Shown here piece by piece: positions 7,515 to 15,899 of a stretch of 64,000 bases of DNA (the stretch's first letter is position 1; every line of letters starts with the position of its first letter). The notes beneath the pieces are model-generated. The model was not told the origin of the DNA. It searched no databases and saw nothing but the letters and a program-made list of their open reading frames with translations. This stretch comes from Opacimonas sp002292215 (lineage in GTDB: Bacteria; Pseudomonadota; Gammaproteobacteria; Enterobacterales; Alteromonadaceae): the NCBI GenBank assembly GCA_943846745.1, contig OX044360.1:1302001-1366000 (forward strand), in the 5' to 3' direction. The position numbers and the translations under genes are program-made.

Positions 7515-9704
7515 TTAATTGATATCAAAACGGTCTGCGTTCATGACTTTAACCCATGCTTTCACAAAGTCTTCAACAAACTTAACTTTACTATCGTCTT
7601 GTGCATACAGCTCAGCGTAGGCGCGTAGGATCGAGTTTGAACCAAAAACCAAATCGACTCGAGTTGCCGTCCATTTTGTGCAACCGCTGCTGCGATCGAC
7701 GATGTTGTAGGAATTGCGTCCTGTTGGCTCCCAGCTATAACGCATATCCGTTAAGTTAACAAAAAAGTCGTTTGTTAATGCTCCTATTCTGTCAGTAAAT
7801 ACACCATGTGCCGTACCGCCATAGTTGGTGCCTAATACGCGCATTCCTCCAACCAATACGGTCATTTCTGGTGCTGTTAAGCCTAGTAGCTGTGTTTTGT
7901 CTAACATTAATTCTTCGGGCTGCACGGCGAAATGCTGCTTCGTATAGTTACGATAAGCATCATGAAGGGGCTCTAACACTGCAAAAGATGCAACGTCGGT
8001 TTGCTCTTGTGTCGCGTCCCCACGACCAGGAGTAAACGGAACCTGTATATCGACACCACCTGCTTTGGCAGCCATTTCAATAGCTGCACCACCGCCAAGA
8101 ACAATTAAATCAGCAATACTGATGTCCTTGTTAAAATCGGCTTTTATGCCTTCAAGTACGTCAAGGACTGTTTGGAGGCGCTTGGGTTCATTACCTTGCC
8201 AGTCTTTTTGTGGTGTTAAGCGAATACGCGCGCCATTGGCACCGCCACGGTAATCTGAGCCACGAAAAGTACGTGCACTGTCCCATGCTGTTGTGATTAA
8301 ATCCGACTGAGTAACACCACTTGCTAATATCTTTGCTTTTAAGGTGTTGATGTCATCGTTATTTAAATCAGTCATTGTCGTAGGTACAGGGTCTTGCCAA
8401 AGTAATTCTTCAGTAGGCGCATCAGCACCTAAATAACGGCTTTTAGGTCCCATATCGCGATGGGTTAATTTAAACCATGCTCTTGCAAATACTTTTGAAA
8501 AGTAATCCGGCTCATTATAAAATCGCTCTGAGATTTTACGATACTCAGGTTCCATCTTCATTGCCATGTCGGCATCGGTCATAATGGGATTTAACTTGAT
8601 ACTTGGATCTTCGACATCCACTGGTTTATCAGCTTCTTTAATGTCGATAGGCTCCCATTGCCAAGCACCTGCAGGACTCTTTTTCAATTCCCATTCATAG
8701 CTTAGCAACAAATCGAAATAGCCGTTATCCCATTGTGTCGGGTTGGTTGTCCACGCGCCTTCGATACCGCTAGTGACAGTATCACGACCCACACCTCTAC
8801 TTGTTTTATTATTCCATCCTAACCCCTGCTCTTGCAATTCACTGGCTTCAGGTTCTGGACCCAAGTTTTCCGCTTTCCCGTTTCCATGACATTTACCTAC
8901 TGTATGTCCACCGGCCGTTAAGGCAACTGTCTCTTCATCGTTCATCGCCATACGCTCAAAGGTAACTCGTATATCGTGAGCAGTCTTTATCGGATCGGGT
9001 TTTCCATCGACCCCTTCAGGATTAACATAAATTAATCCCATCATTACTGCGGCTAATGGATTATCTAAATCACGTTCGCCAGAATAACGACTATTTTGAT
9101 TGTCTGATGGTGCTAGCCATTCTTGTTCTGCTCCCCAATAAGTATCCTTTTCTGGATGCCAAATGTCGACACGACCTCCTGCAAAACCAAAGGTTTTTAA
9201 ACCCATTGATTCATAGGCCATATTACCAGCCAAAATAATTAAATCGGCCCATGACAGCTTGTTGCCATATTTTTGTTTAACGGGCCACAAAAGACGGCGT
9301 GCTTTATCCAGATTTGCATTATCTGGCCAGCTGTTAATTGGTGCAAAGCGCTGATTTCCTGTACCCGCTCCCCCGCGACCGTCGGCTATACGATAAGTGC
9401 CCGCACTATGCCAGGCCATTCGGATCATTAATCCACCATAATGTCCCCAATCGGCAGGCCACCACTCTTGGCTATTAGTCATCAGTGCGATTAGATCGGT
9501 TTTTACTGCTTCAAGATCTAGAGTATTAAAAGCGTCAGCATACTTAAAGTTTTTGCCTAGTGGATCGGACTTACTATCGTGCTGATGCAATATGTCGAGA
9601 TTAAGTGACTTTGGCCACCAACTTTTTTCAGCTAACGAAGCAGAAGTAGCCCCACCATGCATGACAGGACAGGTTGCACCATTATTATTGTCATTACTGT
9701 TCAT
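7515..9704 (-). CDS. katG: Catalase-peroxidase KatG
   Basis: A 729-residue bifunctional haem enzyme that destroys H2O2 and oxidises peroxidase substrates. The distal active site is R95-x-x-W98-H99 (RMAWHSAGTYR). The proximal haem ligand is H267 (GGHTVG) with W318 behind it. The Trp-Tyr-Met adduct needed for catalase activity can form from W98, Y226 (YVNPEG) and M252 (RMAMNDEE), with Tyr-to-Met spacing equal to mycobacterial KatG. The second, inactive peroxidase-like half fills the C-terminus. There is no signal peptide, so it should be cytosolic. A TCCTGA-type ribosome-binding complement lies just before the ATG. It is monocistronic; an exported DsrE-like gene follows upstream in the same direction across 138 AT-rich bases. 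No OxyR site was recognised. Confidence 0.97.
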   Translation of the reverse strand: MNSNDNNNGATCPVMHGGATSASLAEKSWWPKSLNLDILHQHDSKSDPLGKNFKYADAFNTLDLEAVKTDLIALMTNSQEWWPADWGHYGGLMIRMAWHSAGTYRIADGRGGAGTGNQRFAPINSWPDNANLDKARRLLWPVKQKYGNKLSWADLIILAGNMAYESMGLKTFGFAGGRVDIWHPEKDTYWGAEQEWLAPSDNQNSRYSGERDLDNPLAAVMMGLIYVNPEGVDGKPDPIKTAHDIRVTFERMAMNDEETVALTAGGHTVGKCHGNGKAENLGPEPEASELQEQGLGWNNKTSRGVGRDTVTSGIEGAWTTNPTQWDNGYFDLLLSYEWELKKSPAGAWQWEPIDIKEADKPVDVEDPSIKLNPIMTDADMAMKMEPEYRKISERFYNEPDYFSKVFARAWFKLTHRDMGPKSRYLGADAPTEELLWQDPVPTTMTDLNNDDINTLKAKILASGVTQSDLITTAWDSARTFRGSDYRGGANGARIRLTPQKDWQGNEPKRLQTVLDVLEGIKADFNKDISIADLIVLGGGAAIEMAAKAGGVDIQVPFTPGRGDATQEQTDVASFAVLEPLHDAYRNYTKQHFAVQPEELMLDKTQLLGLTAPEMTVLVGGMRVLGTNYGGTAHGVFTDRIGALTNDFFVNLTDMRYSWEPTGRNSYNIVDRSSGCTKWTATRVDLVFGSNSILRAYAELYAQDDSKVKFVEDFVKAWVKVMNADRFDIN

Positions 9705-9842
9705 AAAAAGTCTCCTGATGTTTTACTCATTAACCATAGCGGCAATGAGTAATTACTTAATATGAATATAATAATAGGCACAAATATCCATTATCTAAAA
9801 TTAATTATTACGATATTTACAATTGATTTTTTCAATTACAAT

Positions 9843-10397
9843 CTAAAATGGATTCATCGTATATCCCTTTTGCTGCAACAGAGCATGGGCAGTCATTGCT
9901 GACAACTCGACTTCAACGCCGTTCACCAGTTCGTCGTTCTTAACATCATAAGCAGCTGCACTTTGGCCACACAAGATTACCCTCACATTATTGCTCATCA
10001 AAGCATTGAGTAATGGCTTATTAGGGTTATCGTAAGTGTACCTTTTTTGGTAGCTTTGATGATCAAGCAGATCCAATGTCGCTTTGCCATGAACCACCAA
10101 CGCTAATTGAATATTGTCAGGTTTAACCCCTGCCGCGACATGCATGTTAATAAAACGAGCCAAACTATTAAATTTTCGATTAACCTCATCTTTTTTATCA
10201 TTCGTACTGCCCACATCAAAAACCACCTTAAATACAGCATCTTTTGCCACTGTGTGAGTTGATACAGGGGCATGTTTACCAAACCCGATAATCAATGGTC
10301 CATCTTTAAATTCAGCTGTTTGAGCATGTATTGAGCCTGAGAACACGCACATCATGCACGCGAAAAATGTAGGTAACATGTAAGTGATAATTTTCAA
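9843..10397 (-). CDS. Small exported DsrE/DsrF-like protein
   Basis: A 184-residue protein with a signal peptide (residues 1-25, ending SIHAQ). The mature part has an alternating beta/alpha pattern like DsrE-type folds: FKVVFDVGS, then IQLALVVHGKA, VRVILCGQSAAAY and a C-terminal helix. The single Cys in VILCGQS sits where DsrE-family proteins carry their reactive Cys, so sulfur-relay or related chemistry in the periplasm is conceivable. Related exported intracellular-sulfur-oxidation-like proteins are common in marine gammaproteobacteria but poorly characterised. It lies upstream of katG in the same orientation, with 138 bases between, so co-regulation is possible but not shown. Confidence 0.6.
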   Translation of the reverse strand: MKIITYMLPTFFACMMCVFSGSIHAQTAEFKDGPLIIGFGKHAPVSTHTVAKDAVFKVVFDVGSTNDKKDEVNRKFNSLARFINMHVAAGVKPDNIQLALVVHGKATLDLLDHQSYQKRYTYDNPNKPLLNALMSNNVRVILCGQSAAAYDVKNDELVNGVEVELSAMTAHALLQQKGYTMNPF

Positions 10398-10570
10398 TGA
10401 ATATTCCTTATATTGATTTAGAAACTGGTTTAGACACTTTTTAGAGACGGGTTTACAAACTCATCATACCGCTTTTTTATTTTATTGCTTGTTTTGACTG
10501 AGATAATGTTATGCAAACACGCTCATTGTTAATAGAAAGGAACAAACTATCGAACAAAAAACAACAAATT

Positions 10571-10634
10571 GTAATTAAATTACACATAAAACGTAAAATG
10601 TCGTAATTATTACCAAATTCTGTAATTTAATTAC
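10571..10634. promoter_or_regulatory. Three GTAAT/ATTAC palindromes upstream of a DUF3718-like gene
   Basis: GTAATTAAATTAC (10571-10583), GTAATTATTAC (10603-10613) and GTAATTTAATTAC (10622-10634) are perfect palindromes with one central base, all in the 324-base gap before the exported gene at 10722. A related palindrome precedes its paralogue at 12293. They look like operator sites of one regulator. The region is very AT-rich, so chance contributes. Confidence 0.45.
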
Positions 10635-10721
10635 ATAAATAACTGTATTTGTCTCGCTTTTTGGGCATAATATGTTCAACGCAGCAGCGTTATCTAATTT
10701 TATTACATTTTGGAGAATATT

Positions 10722-11198
10722 ATGAAATTATCAATATTAGCATTAACAGCAACTATCGCATTATCATCAACCCAGACATTTGCCAAAGAAGTGGTGTTCA
10801 AAACAGTCAATAACGACTTCGCTACACAAGTTTGTTATACAGCTGCAACGCAAGGTCTTAGTGCAGCTAAAGCACTCGTAGCAAAAAATGAGATCAACTA
10901 CTCAGCATATGCTCAATCTGTTACTTGTAATGGCAGTAGCATCAGACAATTTGCCAAAGCATATAGCAAGTCAAGCTTAGGTGAAAACAAGTTACAAAAA
11001 ACAGATAAAGTAGCATTAGTTGCCAAAGACGCAAACCTAGCATCTCAGTTATGTTTAGATGCCGTTGTTAATGGCGAAGTTGCAGCCCGCGCTAAATTCA
11101 ATATGTACGACAGTATATTGTGTAATAGCCAAGACTTAAGCGCCTTTGTACGTAAATTTACAGATCAAGAGGTTGTGCTACGTTCATCTGAAGACTAA
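10722..11198 (+). CDS. Exported DUF3718-like protein with two internal repeats
   Basis: A 158-residue periplasmic or secreted protein. The ATG at 10722 is chosen over a TTG at 10710 because GGAG lies seven bases before it and the signal peptide then starts cleanly (MKLSILALTATIALSSTQTFA). The mature part holds two copies of one module: FATQVCYTAATQG...VTCNGSSIRQFAKAY and LASQLCLDAVVNG...ILCNSQDLSAFVRKF. Each has one Cys early and one in a C-N motif, so a disulfide per module is likely. The pattern matches the uncharacterised DUF3718 proteins of Alteromonadales as I recall them. The paralogue at 12293 has one module. Function is unknown. Confidence 0.7.
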   Translation: MKLSILALTATIALSSTQTFAKEVVFKTVNNDFATQVCYTAATQGLSAAKALVAKNEINYSAYAQSVTCNGSSIRQFAKAYSKSSLGENKLQKTDKVALVAKDANLASQLCLDAVVNGEVAARAKFNMYDSILCNSQDLSAFVRKFTDQEVVLRSSED

Positions 11199-11242
11199 TT
11201 ACCAGCGTAATTAGCATCGTTATATCATTCTCCTAAATAGCG

Positions 11243-11346
11243 CGTTGTCGTGCTCCTACTATAAGGTATTAGTATGACAACGAGCCATTTACGGCTTAAG
11301 AGGTCTAACCTCTCACCAGTTAAAAACATTTTTGTTAACTTTTTTA
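11243..11346 (+). other. Series of four stem-loops after the DUF3718-like gene, the last terminator-like
   Basis: In order: CGTTGTC/GACAACG (11243-11249 with 11276-11282) enclosing TACTA/TAGTA; AGCC-ATTTAC-GGCT (11283-11296); AGAGGT-CTA-ACCTCT (11299-11313); and AGTTAA/TTAACT (11318-11340), which runs straight into a T-tract and can serve as an intrinsic terminator. Four adjacent helices in about 100 bases could be a 3' UTR or a small structured RNA. Confidence 0.45.
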
Positions 11347-11370
11347 CATTTTTTTACATTTTTTTACATT
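11341..11370 (+). repeat. Three exact tandem copies of a 10-base unit
   Basis: TTTTTACATT is repeated three times without change, followed by another T-run. It overlaps the T-tract of the preceding terminator-like hairpin. The rest of the gap (11371-11702) is very AT-rich and shows nothing else that I can support. Confidence 0.9.
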
Positions 11371-11702
11371 CTTTTTTTTGTCGGTAATTTCTTATAAAAA
11401 AGTAAGATATACAGAAAATATGTATGTATAAAATGAGGTAAAAGTCTACAAACCTCACTTTTTTTAAAGCATTCGGACTAAAAAACACGCTATATCATTA
11501 ATATACTTATAAAAAAAACTCCCCTTCCCCAATATAACCAAATCAAATAACAAATAACTTAATTTTTTTAAATTCATAAGCAAAACTCAGTCCAAAAATA
11601 AAAACACCATTATAAAAAACCTCTACATGCAATACATTAACCTACCAACTAAAATATATGTGTTCTTAACAAAAAATTATATTCAATGCAGGGTACCTAA
11701 AC

Positions 11703-12197
11703 ATGTTCAATAATATAAATGAACCTAAACCCACCAGCATTTCATTACAAAAAAAATTTTATAATCAAATTAATTTTAAACATGAAAATAGTGAAATATT
11801 GGAATTGATTGATAGTTTGGATATCAAGATTAAGCATTTTACGTTAGGTGATAAACGTTTATTCCCTAACGCTATCATTGCCTGTGATACACGATGGAAT
11901 GGGTTACATATCAGTATTAGATTGAAATTCAAGATCGGTGTTGAAGCAACTTCCGAGTATCATTCACAGTGTGAATTTCATAAATACGGTGGGATCATGA
12001 GACTCGGATGGATTTTCTCCGCCGGAGATAAAAGAATAATAGAAGAGAAAATTTATTCTTTAAGAGGTCATTTCACAAGCAACGACATACAACATGTAAA
12101 GGAAATGGAATTTATGTATACCGGGAAGGGTAAGCATAAACTTATAGAACCAAAGTCAGTCATCATTACCAATCCAACATTAGATAAGCCATTTTAA
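11703..12197 (+). CDS. Hypothetical protein, AT-rich gene
   Basis: A 164-residue soluble protein with no signal peptide or membrane segment. I do not recognise it. It has a mixed alpha/beta look with many Lys and Ile, a middle section rich in His and Cys (YHSQCEFHKYGG) and a short possible strand (RLGWIFSAGD). The ATG has a possible GCAGGG site 11 bases upstream. Codon use is more AT-rich than the neighbours, and it sits between two paralogous exported genes inside a 1-kb AT-rich block, which hints at foreign origin. Neither neighbour suggests a role. Confidence 0.6.
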   Translation: MFNNINEPKPTSISLQKKFYNQINFKHENSEILELIDSLDIKIKHFTLGDKRLFPNAIIACDTRWNGLHISIRLKFKIGVEATSEYHSQCEFHKYGGIMRLGWIFSAGDKRIIEEKIYSLRGHFTSNDIQHVKEMEFMYTGKGKHKLIEPKSVIITNPTLDKPF

Positions 12198-12240
12198 AGT
12201 AAATATACGACCAACGTTTTAAATATGCATCATCTTTAAA

Positions 12241-12257
12241 TGTAATAAATCATTACA
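12241..12257. promoter_or_regulatory. GTAAT/ATTAC palindrome upstream of the second DUF3718-like gene
   Basis: TGTAATAAATCATTACA is an interrupted palindrome (six-base arms, five-base centre) 35 bases before the ATG at 12293. Its arms match the three palindromes before the paralogue at 10722. Confidence 0.4.
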
Positions 12258-12292
12258 CTTAAATTAATAACAACCCAAAATGGAGAAACATC

Positions 12293-12691
12293 ATGAGTAT
12301 CGTTAAAGTCAGTACCTTAGTTGTATTAACCGCATTATCATCAGCAGCATTTGCTAAACCACAATTTACTGCACAAGATACGTCGTTTGCTAGTGAGTTG
12401 TGTGTGGTCGCGGCTACTGGCTCCAAACAACAAATGAAGTTGAAAATTCAAGAGTTTAGACCAACCACGATGAAGCTGAGAAGTTACAAATTGATTGCCA
12501 ATAAGTTACATTGTAATGGCGAAAATGTTGTTAACTTTGCATTGATGAACGCCAATGATGCCGTTGCTTCACATTTAGATCGCTTTCGTACAGGGAATGT
12601 TGAAATACGTGATATTTCACAAACGTTTTCGGGGAAAGTAAATATACGCGAGGACAATATGGCTAATGCCAGTTATACGTTTAAAAAATAA
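12293..12691 (+). CDS. Exported DUF3718-like protein, single module
   Basis: A 132-residue exported protein. The signal peptide is MSIVKVSTLVVLTALSSAAFA, with TGGAGA seven bases before the ATG. The module FASELCVVAATGS...KLHCNGENVVNFALMN matches each half of the protein encoded at 10722, including the early Cys and the C-N-G motif. The C-terminal 45 residues are polar and strand-like and have no counterpart in the other protein. It is monocistronic, with a good terminator after it. Function is unknown; the shared upstream palindrome suggests regulation in common with the paralogue. Confidence 0.7.
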   Translation: MSIVKVSTLVVLTALSSAAFAKPQFTAQDTSFASELCVVAATGSKQQMKLKIQEFRPTTMKLRSYKLIANKLHCNGENVVNFALMNANDAVASHLDRFRTGNVEIRDISQTFSGKVNIREDNMANASYTFKK

Positions 12692-12722
12692 GTCATTTCA
12701 TTGGGATGTGACTACAATCACG

Positions 12723-12756
12723 AAAAGGCCACTAACAATAACATTAGTGGCTTTTC
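12723..12756. terminator. Bidirectional rho-independent terminator
   Basis: GCCACTAA (12728-12735) pairs with TTAGTGGC (12744-12751) around an eight-base loop, flanked by AAAAG and CTTTTC, so it can terminate the DUF3718-like gene on the plus strand and cysM on the minus strand. Confidence 0.85.
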
Positions 12757-12799
12757 TTTAACGCTTTATCAATATTAGGCTTACCCGTCAAAGTTCGCC

Positions 12800-13681
12800 T
12801 TAAGCCTCATAAATACCGGTAGATAAATATCGATCACCCCGATCGCAGATGATAGTCACCACGACCGAACCAGGGTTAGATTCAGCGACTTTAATCGCAC
12901 CCACAACCGCCCCACCGGCACTAACACCACAAAAAATGCCTTCCTTTACGGCCAACTTGCGCGTCATTTCTTCCGCTTCATGCTGGGTAATGTCCATGAT
13001 CAGATCAACTCTTTCAGGTTCGTATATGGTGGGTAGGTAGGCCTCCGACCAACGACGTATTCCTGCAATTTGGCTGCCTTCAGAAGGCTGTAAACCCACG
13101 ATTTGTACATCAGGATTTTGTTCTTTTAAATACCGCGAGGTCCCCATAATTGTACCGGTTGTCCCCATCGCACTAACAAAATGCGTCACCGTGCCATTGG
13201 TATCACGCCAAATTTCAGGCCCAGTGCCTTGATAGTGCGCTAAAGGATTATTACTATTGCCAAATTGATTTAAAATCAAGCCTTCTCCGCGTGCCTGCAT
13301 GGAATCCGCCAGATCTCTAGCTCCTTCCATACCGTTCGAAACCAACATTAATTCCGCGCCATACGCTTTCATTGCAGCTCGACGCTCAATACTCAAATTA
13401 TCAGGCATAATCAAGATCATGCGATAGCCACGGATTGCAGCCACCATCGCTAACGCAATCCCTGTATTGCCACTGGTTGCTTCTATCAGTGTGTCGCCAG
13501 GGTGAATATGACCCGCTTTTTCAGCTTCGGTAATCATATATAACGCCGCTCTATCTTTTACGCTAGAGGCAGGATTATTACCTTCCAATTTGGCTAGAAC
13601 GAGCGAATCGGATGGACCAATACGTTGTAATCTTACTAATGGAGTATTGCCAACGATTTGGTCAATGGTAGGATATATCAT
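12800..13681 (-). CDS. cysM: Cysteine synthase B (O-acetylserine/thiosulfate sulfhydrylase)
   Basis: A 293-residue PLP enzyme that makes cysteine, or S-sulfocysteine from thiosulfate, from O-acetylserine. The start at 13681 (MIYPTIDQIVGNTPLVRL) is chosen because it matches the family N-terminus and its ATGA overlaps the stop of the upstream transporter gene. PLP would bind K42 (NNPASSVKDRA). The substrate loop is EATSGNTG and the phosphate-binding loop GTTGTIMG. The C-terminus GDRYLSTGIY is typical of CysM. The isoform call rests on overall resemblance to CysM rather than CysK. The 4-base overlap with the BASS transporter gene implies coupled translation. Confidence 0.93.
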   Translation of the reverse strand: MIYPTIDQIVGNTPLVRLQRIGPSDSLVLAKLEGNNPASSVKDRAALYMITEAEKAGHIHPGDTLIEATSGNTGIALAMVAAIRGYRMILIMPDNLSIERRAAMKAYGAELMLVSNGMEGARDLADSMQARGEGLILNQFGNSNNPLAHYQGTGPEIWRDTNGTVTHFVSAMGTTGTIMGTSRYLKEQNPDVQIVGLQPSEGSQIAGIRRWSEAYLPTIYEPERVDLIMDITQHEAEEMTRKLAVKEGIFCGVSAGGAVVGAIKVAESNPGSVVVTIICDRGDRYLSTGIYEA

Positions 13682-14817
13682 AATAACGTCTCTCTTGTTT
13701 GGGGATGATTGGGCTGCTTGTCTCGCCACCAACTTGCCAGCGAAGAGCCCGAAATATTCATCACCGGCCCAAATACCGCAGGGGCTAATCCCATCGTGGC
13801 AACTTTCCCCATTTCCAGTGCTATACCCGACGCTAAACCTGAGTTTTGCATGCCTACTTCAAACGCTATCGTGCGCGATGAAGCTTCATCCATACCGAAT
13901 AATTTAGCACCGCCATAGCCAAATAAATACCCTAAAGCATTATGAATGATTACGACTAGTATCAGTACACCGCCAATTGTGAGTAAGCTATCACGCCCAG
14001 CTGCTGTAATAATGGTAATGATGATCCCAATAGATATCATTGATATTTTTGGCATTGCCTTGTCTAATAGGGGAAAGCGACCATGCAACAGGTGATTAAA
14101 GATCAACCCTGCAACTAGCGGTAAAATAACAATTTTACTAATACTTAAAAACATGGCCATGGCATCAATAGGGACGAACTCATCAGCTAACAAGGACATA
14201 TAAAAAGGGGTAATAAAGGGCGCTAATAATGTGGATACGGCAGTTAATGTCAATGATAGCGCTAAGTTCGCTCCTGAGATATAAGCCATAACATTAGACG
14301 CTAAACCACTTGGTGAACAACCTACCAGTATAATGCCTGCGGCAATTTCTGGTGGTAGACCCGATGCCAGCGCCAATCCAAAACCAACGATAGGCATGAT
14401 CGAGAACTGACAAATTAAACCAATTAATATGCCTTTAGGCATCTTACCCACGCGCACAAAATCTTGCACACTCATTGAAGTTCCCATGCCAAACATGATG
14501 ATCATCAACAAAGGCACGATAAAGGATTTGAGCTCTACCCCGCCAACACTTTGAAATACGCTAGGATAATACAAAGCCGTGGCGACCGCCGACAGGATCA
14601 TAAAGGTAAATGCAAAACCGGAATATTTGTTATGAGTGTATAAATACAACACGAAACTCACAAAAAATCCAATCACTACCGGCCCTGAGATTACCCAATA
14701 GGATAACGCAATTAATATGGCGCTACACATGCCTAACAGCAACGCTATAAACCCAAATAGTTTGTTAACATTGAAAGGTGCAGAAGGTGTAGATTGCTTT
14801 GATGACAAGTCGGACAT
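13678..14817 (-). CDS. BASS-family (bile acid:sodium symporter-like) transporter
   Basis: A 379-residue inner-membrane protein with about ten hydrophobic segments. The family signature follows TM4: GCSPSGLASNVMAYISGANLAL-type, the discontinuous helix that binds sodium in BASS transporters, with a second crossover near EVGMQNSGLAS. The first 75 residues add two or three TM segments beyond the core family, after a Ser/Gln-rich cytosolic N-terminus. Substrates in the family are organic anions such as bile acids, pantoate or keto acids. Its overlap with cysM suggests an anion linked to sulfur or amino-acid metabolism, but that is inference. A divergent rlmF lies 157 bases away. Confidence 0.85.
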   Translation of the reverse strand: MSDLSSKQSTPSAPFNVNKLFGFIALLLGMCSAILIALSYWVISGPVVIGFFVSFVLYLYTHNKYSGFAFTFMILSAVATALYYPSVFQSVGGVELKSFIVPLLMIIMFGMGTSMSVQDFVRVGKMPKGILIGLICQFSIMPIVGFGLALASGLPPEIAAGIILVGCSPSGLASNVMAYISGANLALSLTLTAVSTLLAPFITPFYMSLLADEFVPIDAMAMFLSISKIVILPLVAGLIFNHLLHGRFPLLDKAMPKISMISIGIIITIITAAGRDSLLTIGGVLILVVIIHNALGYLFGYGGAKLFGMDEASSRTIAFEVGMQNSGLASGIALEMGKVATMGLAPAVFGPVMNISGSSLASWWRDKQPNHPQTRETLL

Positions 14818-14974
14818 AACAAAACCTTAATGATTGTTTTAACTGAGATTTTGCTACTATAGTACAAATACACGGATTATTTAATCACAAATCACACGAT
14901 TGTTAGGCCATGTTGTCAACATTACCTAGCAAATAAGATACAATAACGACAACAAAAGCTCCTAGTGACTAGTA

Positions 14975-15898
14975 ATGAAACAAAATCAGCCACATGCAAA
15001 AGCCGAAATGCATCCTCGTAATCCGCATAATCAAGGTTATGACTTTACCCAGCTTGCGCAATTACATAAGCCATTACAGGCATGTTTAGCCCCCAATCCA
15101 GTTGGCAAATTAACCATTGATTTTTCACAGCCTTCTGCAGTTAAAGCGTTAAACTCAGCTTTATTAAAGCAATATTATCAAGTAATGAACTGGGATATTC
15201 CTGCTGGTTTTTTATGTCCTGCGGTGCCAGGTAGAGCCGATTATGTGCATTACATTGCTGATTTACTAGAGCTTAAATCGGGCGTTTTAGCTAAAGGCTT
15301 GGACATAGGTACCGGCGCCAATTTGATCTACCCTATCGTTGCCTCACAAAGTTACGGCTGGACAATGATTGGTAGTGACATTGAACAAGCTTCATATAAA
15401 AACGCAGCCTTGATTGCGCAATCAAATTCAAATCTGAAAAAACTAATTGATGTGCGCTTGCAAACTAATCGCAACGCCATATTTGCAGGTATTATCAAAG
15501 AGGGCGAAATATTTGATTTTAGTATGTGTAACCCGCCATTTCATGCATCAGCCGAAGACGCAATGAGTGGTAGTCGCAAGAAGAACCGCAATTTGGCTAG
15601 ACATAGCCAAAAACGACGTGGCAACGATTCCACAGCAACACATCAATCATCCCTTAACTTTGGCGGCCAGCATAATGAGTTGTGGTGTGATGGCGGTGAG
15701 CTGAGCTTTGTCTCGAAGATGATCCGCGAAAGTGTTGATTTTAAAGATCAAGTGACGTGGTTTACGTCGTTATTATCCAAGAAGGACAACGTCGCACCAT
15801 TAACCAAACTAGCTAAATCAGTTGGCGCAACAGACTGCAAGACTATAAACATGGCACAAGGTGCAAAAGCTAGCCGTTTTATAGCATGGCGATTTTAG
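14975..15898 (+). CDS. rlmF: 23S rRNA (adenine-1618 N6)-methyltransferase RlmF
   Basis: A 307-residue SAM-dependent enzyme that methylates A1618 in 23S rRNA. Near the N-terminus is the family block HPRNPHNQGYDF. The SAM-binding motif is LDIGTGANLIYPIVA and the catalytic N6-adenine motif is CNPPFHAS. A basic stretch (SRKKNRNLARHSQKRRG) follows and probably contacts RNA. Length fits the family (about 300). The homocysteine methyltransferase gene begins one base after the stop, so the two are probably cotranscribed. Confidence 0.95.
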   Translation: MKQNQPHAKAEMHPRNPHNQGYDFTQLAQLHKPLQACLAPNPVGKLTIDFSQPSAVKALNSALLKQYYQVMNWDIPAGFLCPAVPGRADYVHYIADLLELKSGVLAKGLDIGTGANLIYPIVASQSYGWTMIGSDIEQASYKNAALIAQSNSNLKKLIDVRLQTNRNAIFAGIIKEGEIFDFSMCNPPFHASAEDAMSGSRKKNRNLARHSQKRRGNDSTATHQSSLNFGGQHNELWCDGGELSFVSKMIRESVDFKDQVTWFTSLLSKKDNVAPLTKLAKSVGATDCKTINMAQGAKASRFIAWRF

Positions 15899-15899
15899 A

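Noticed and set aside
11341..11370. Three tandem decamers as a possible CRISPR or iteron array
   Set aside because: Units are adjacent without spacers, only ten bases, and almost pure A/T; neither a CRISPR nor a replication origin is supported.
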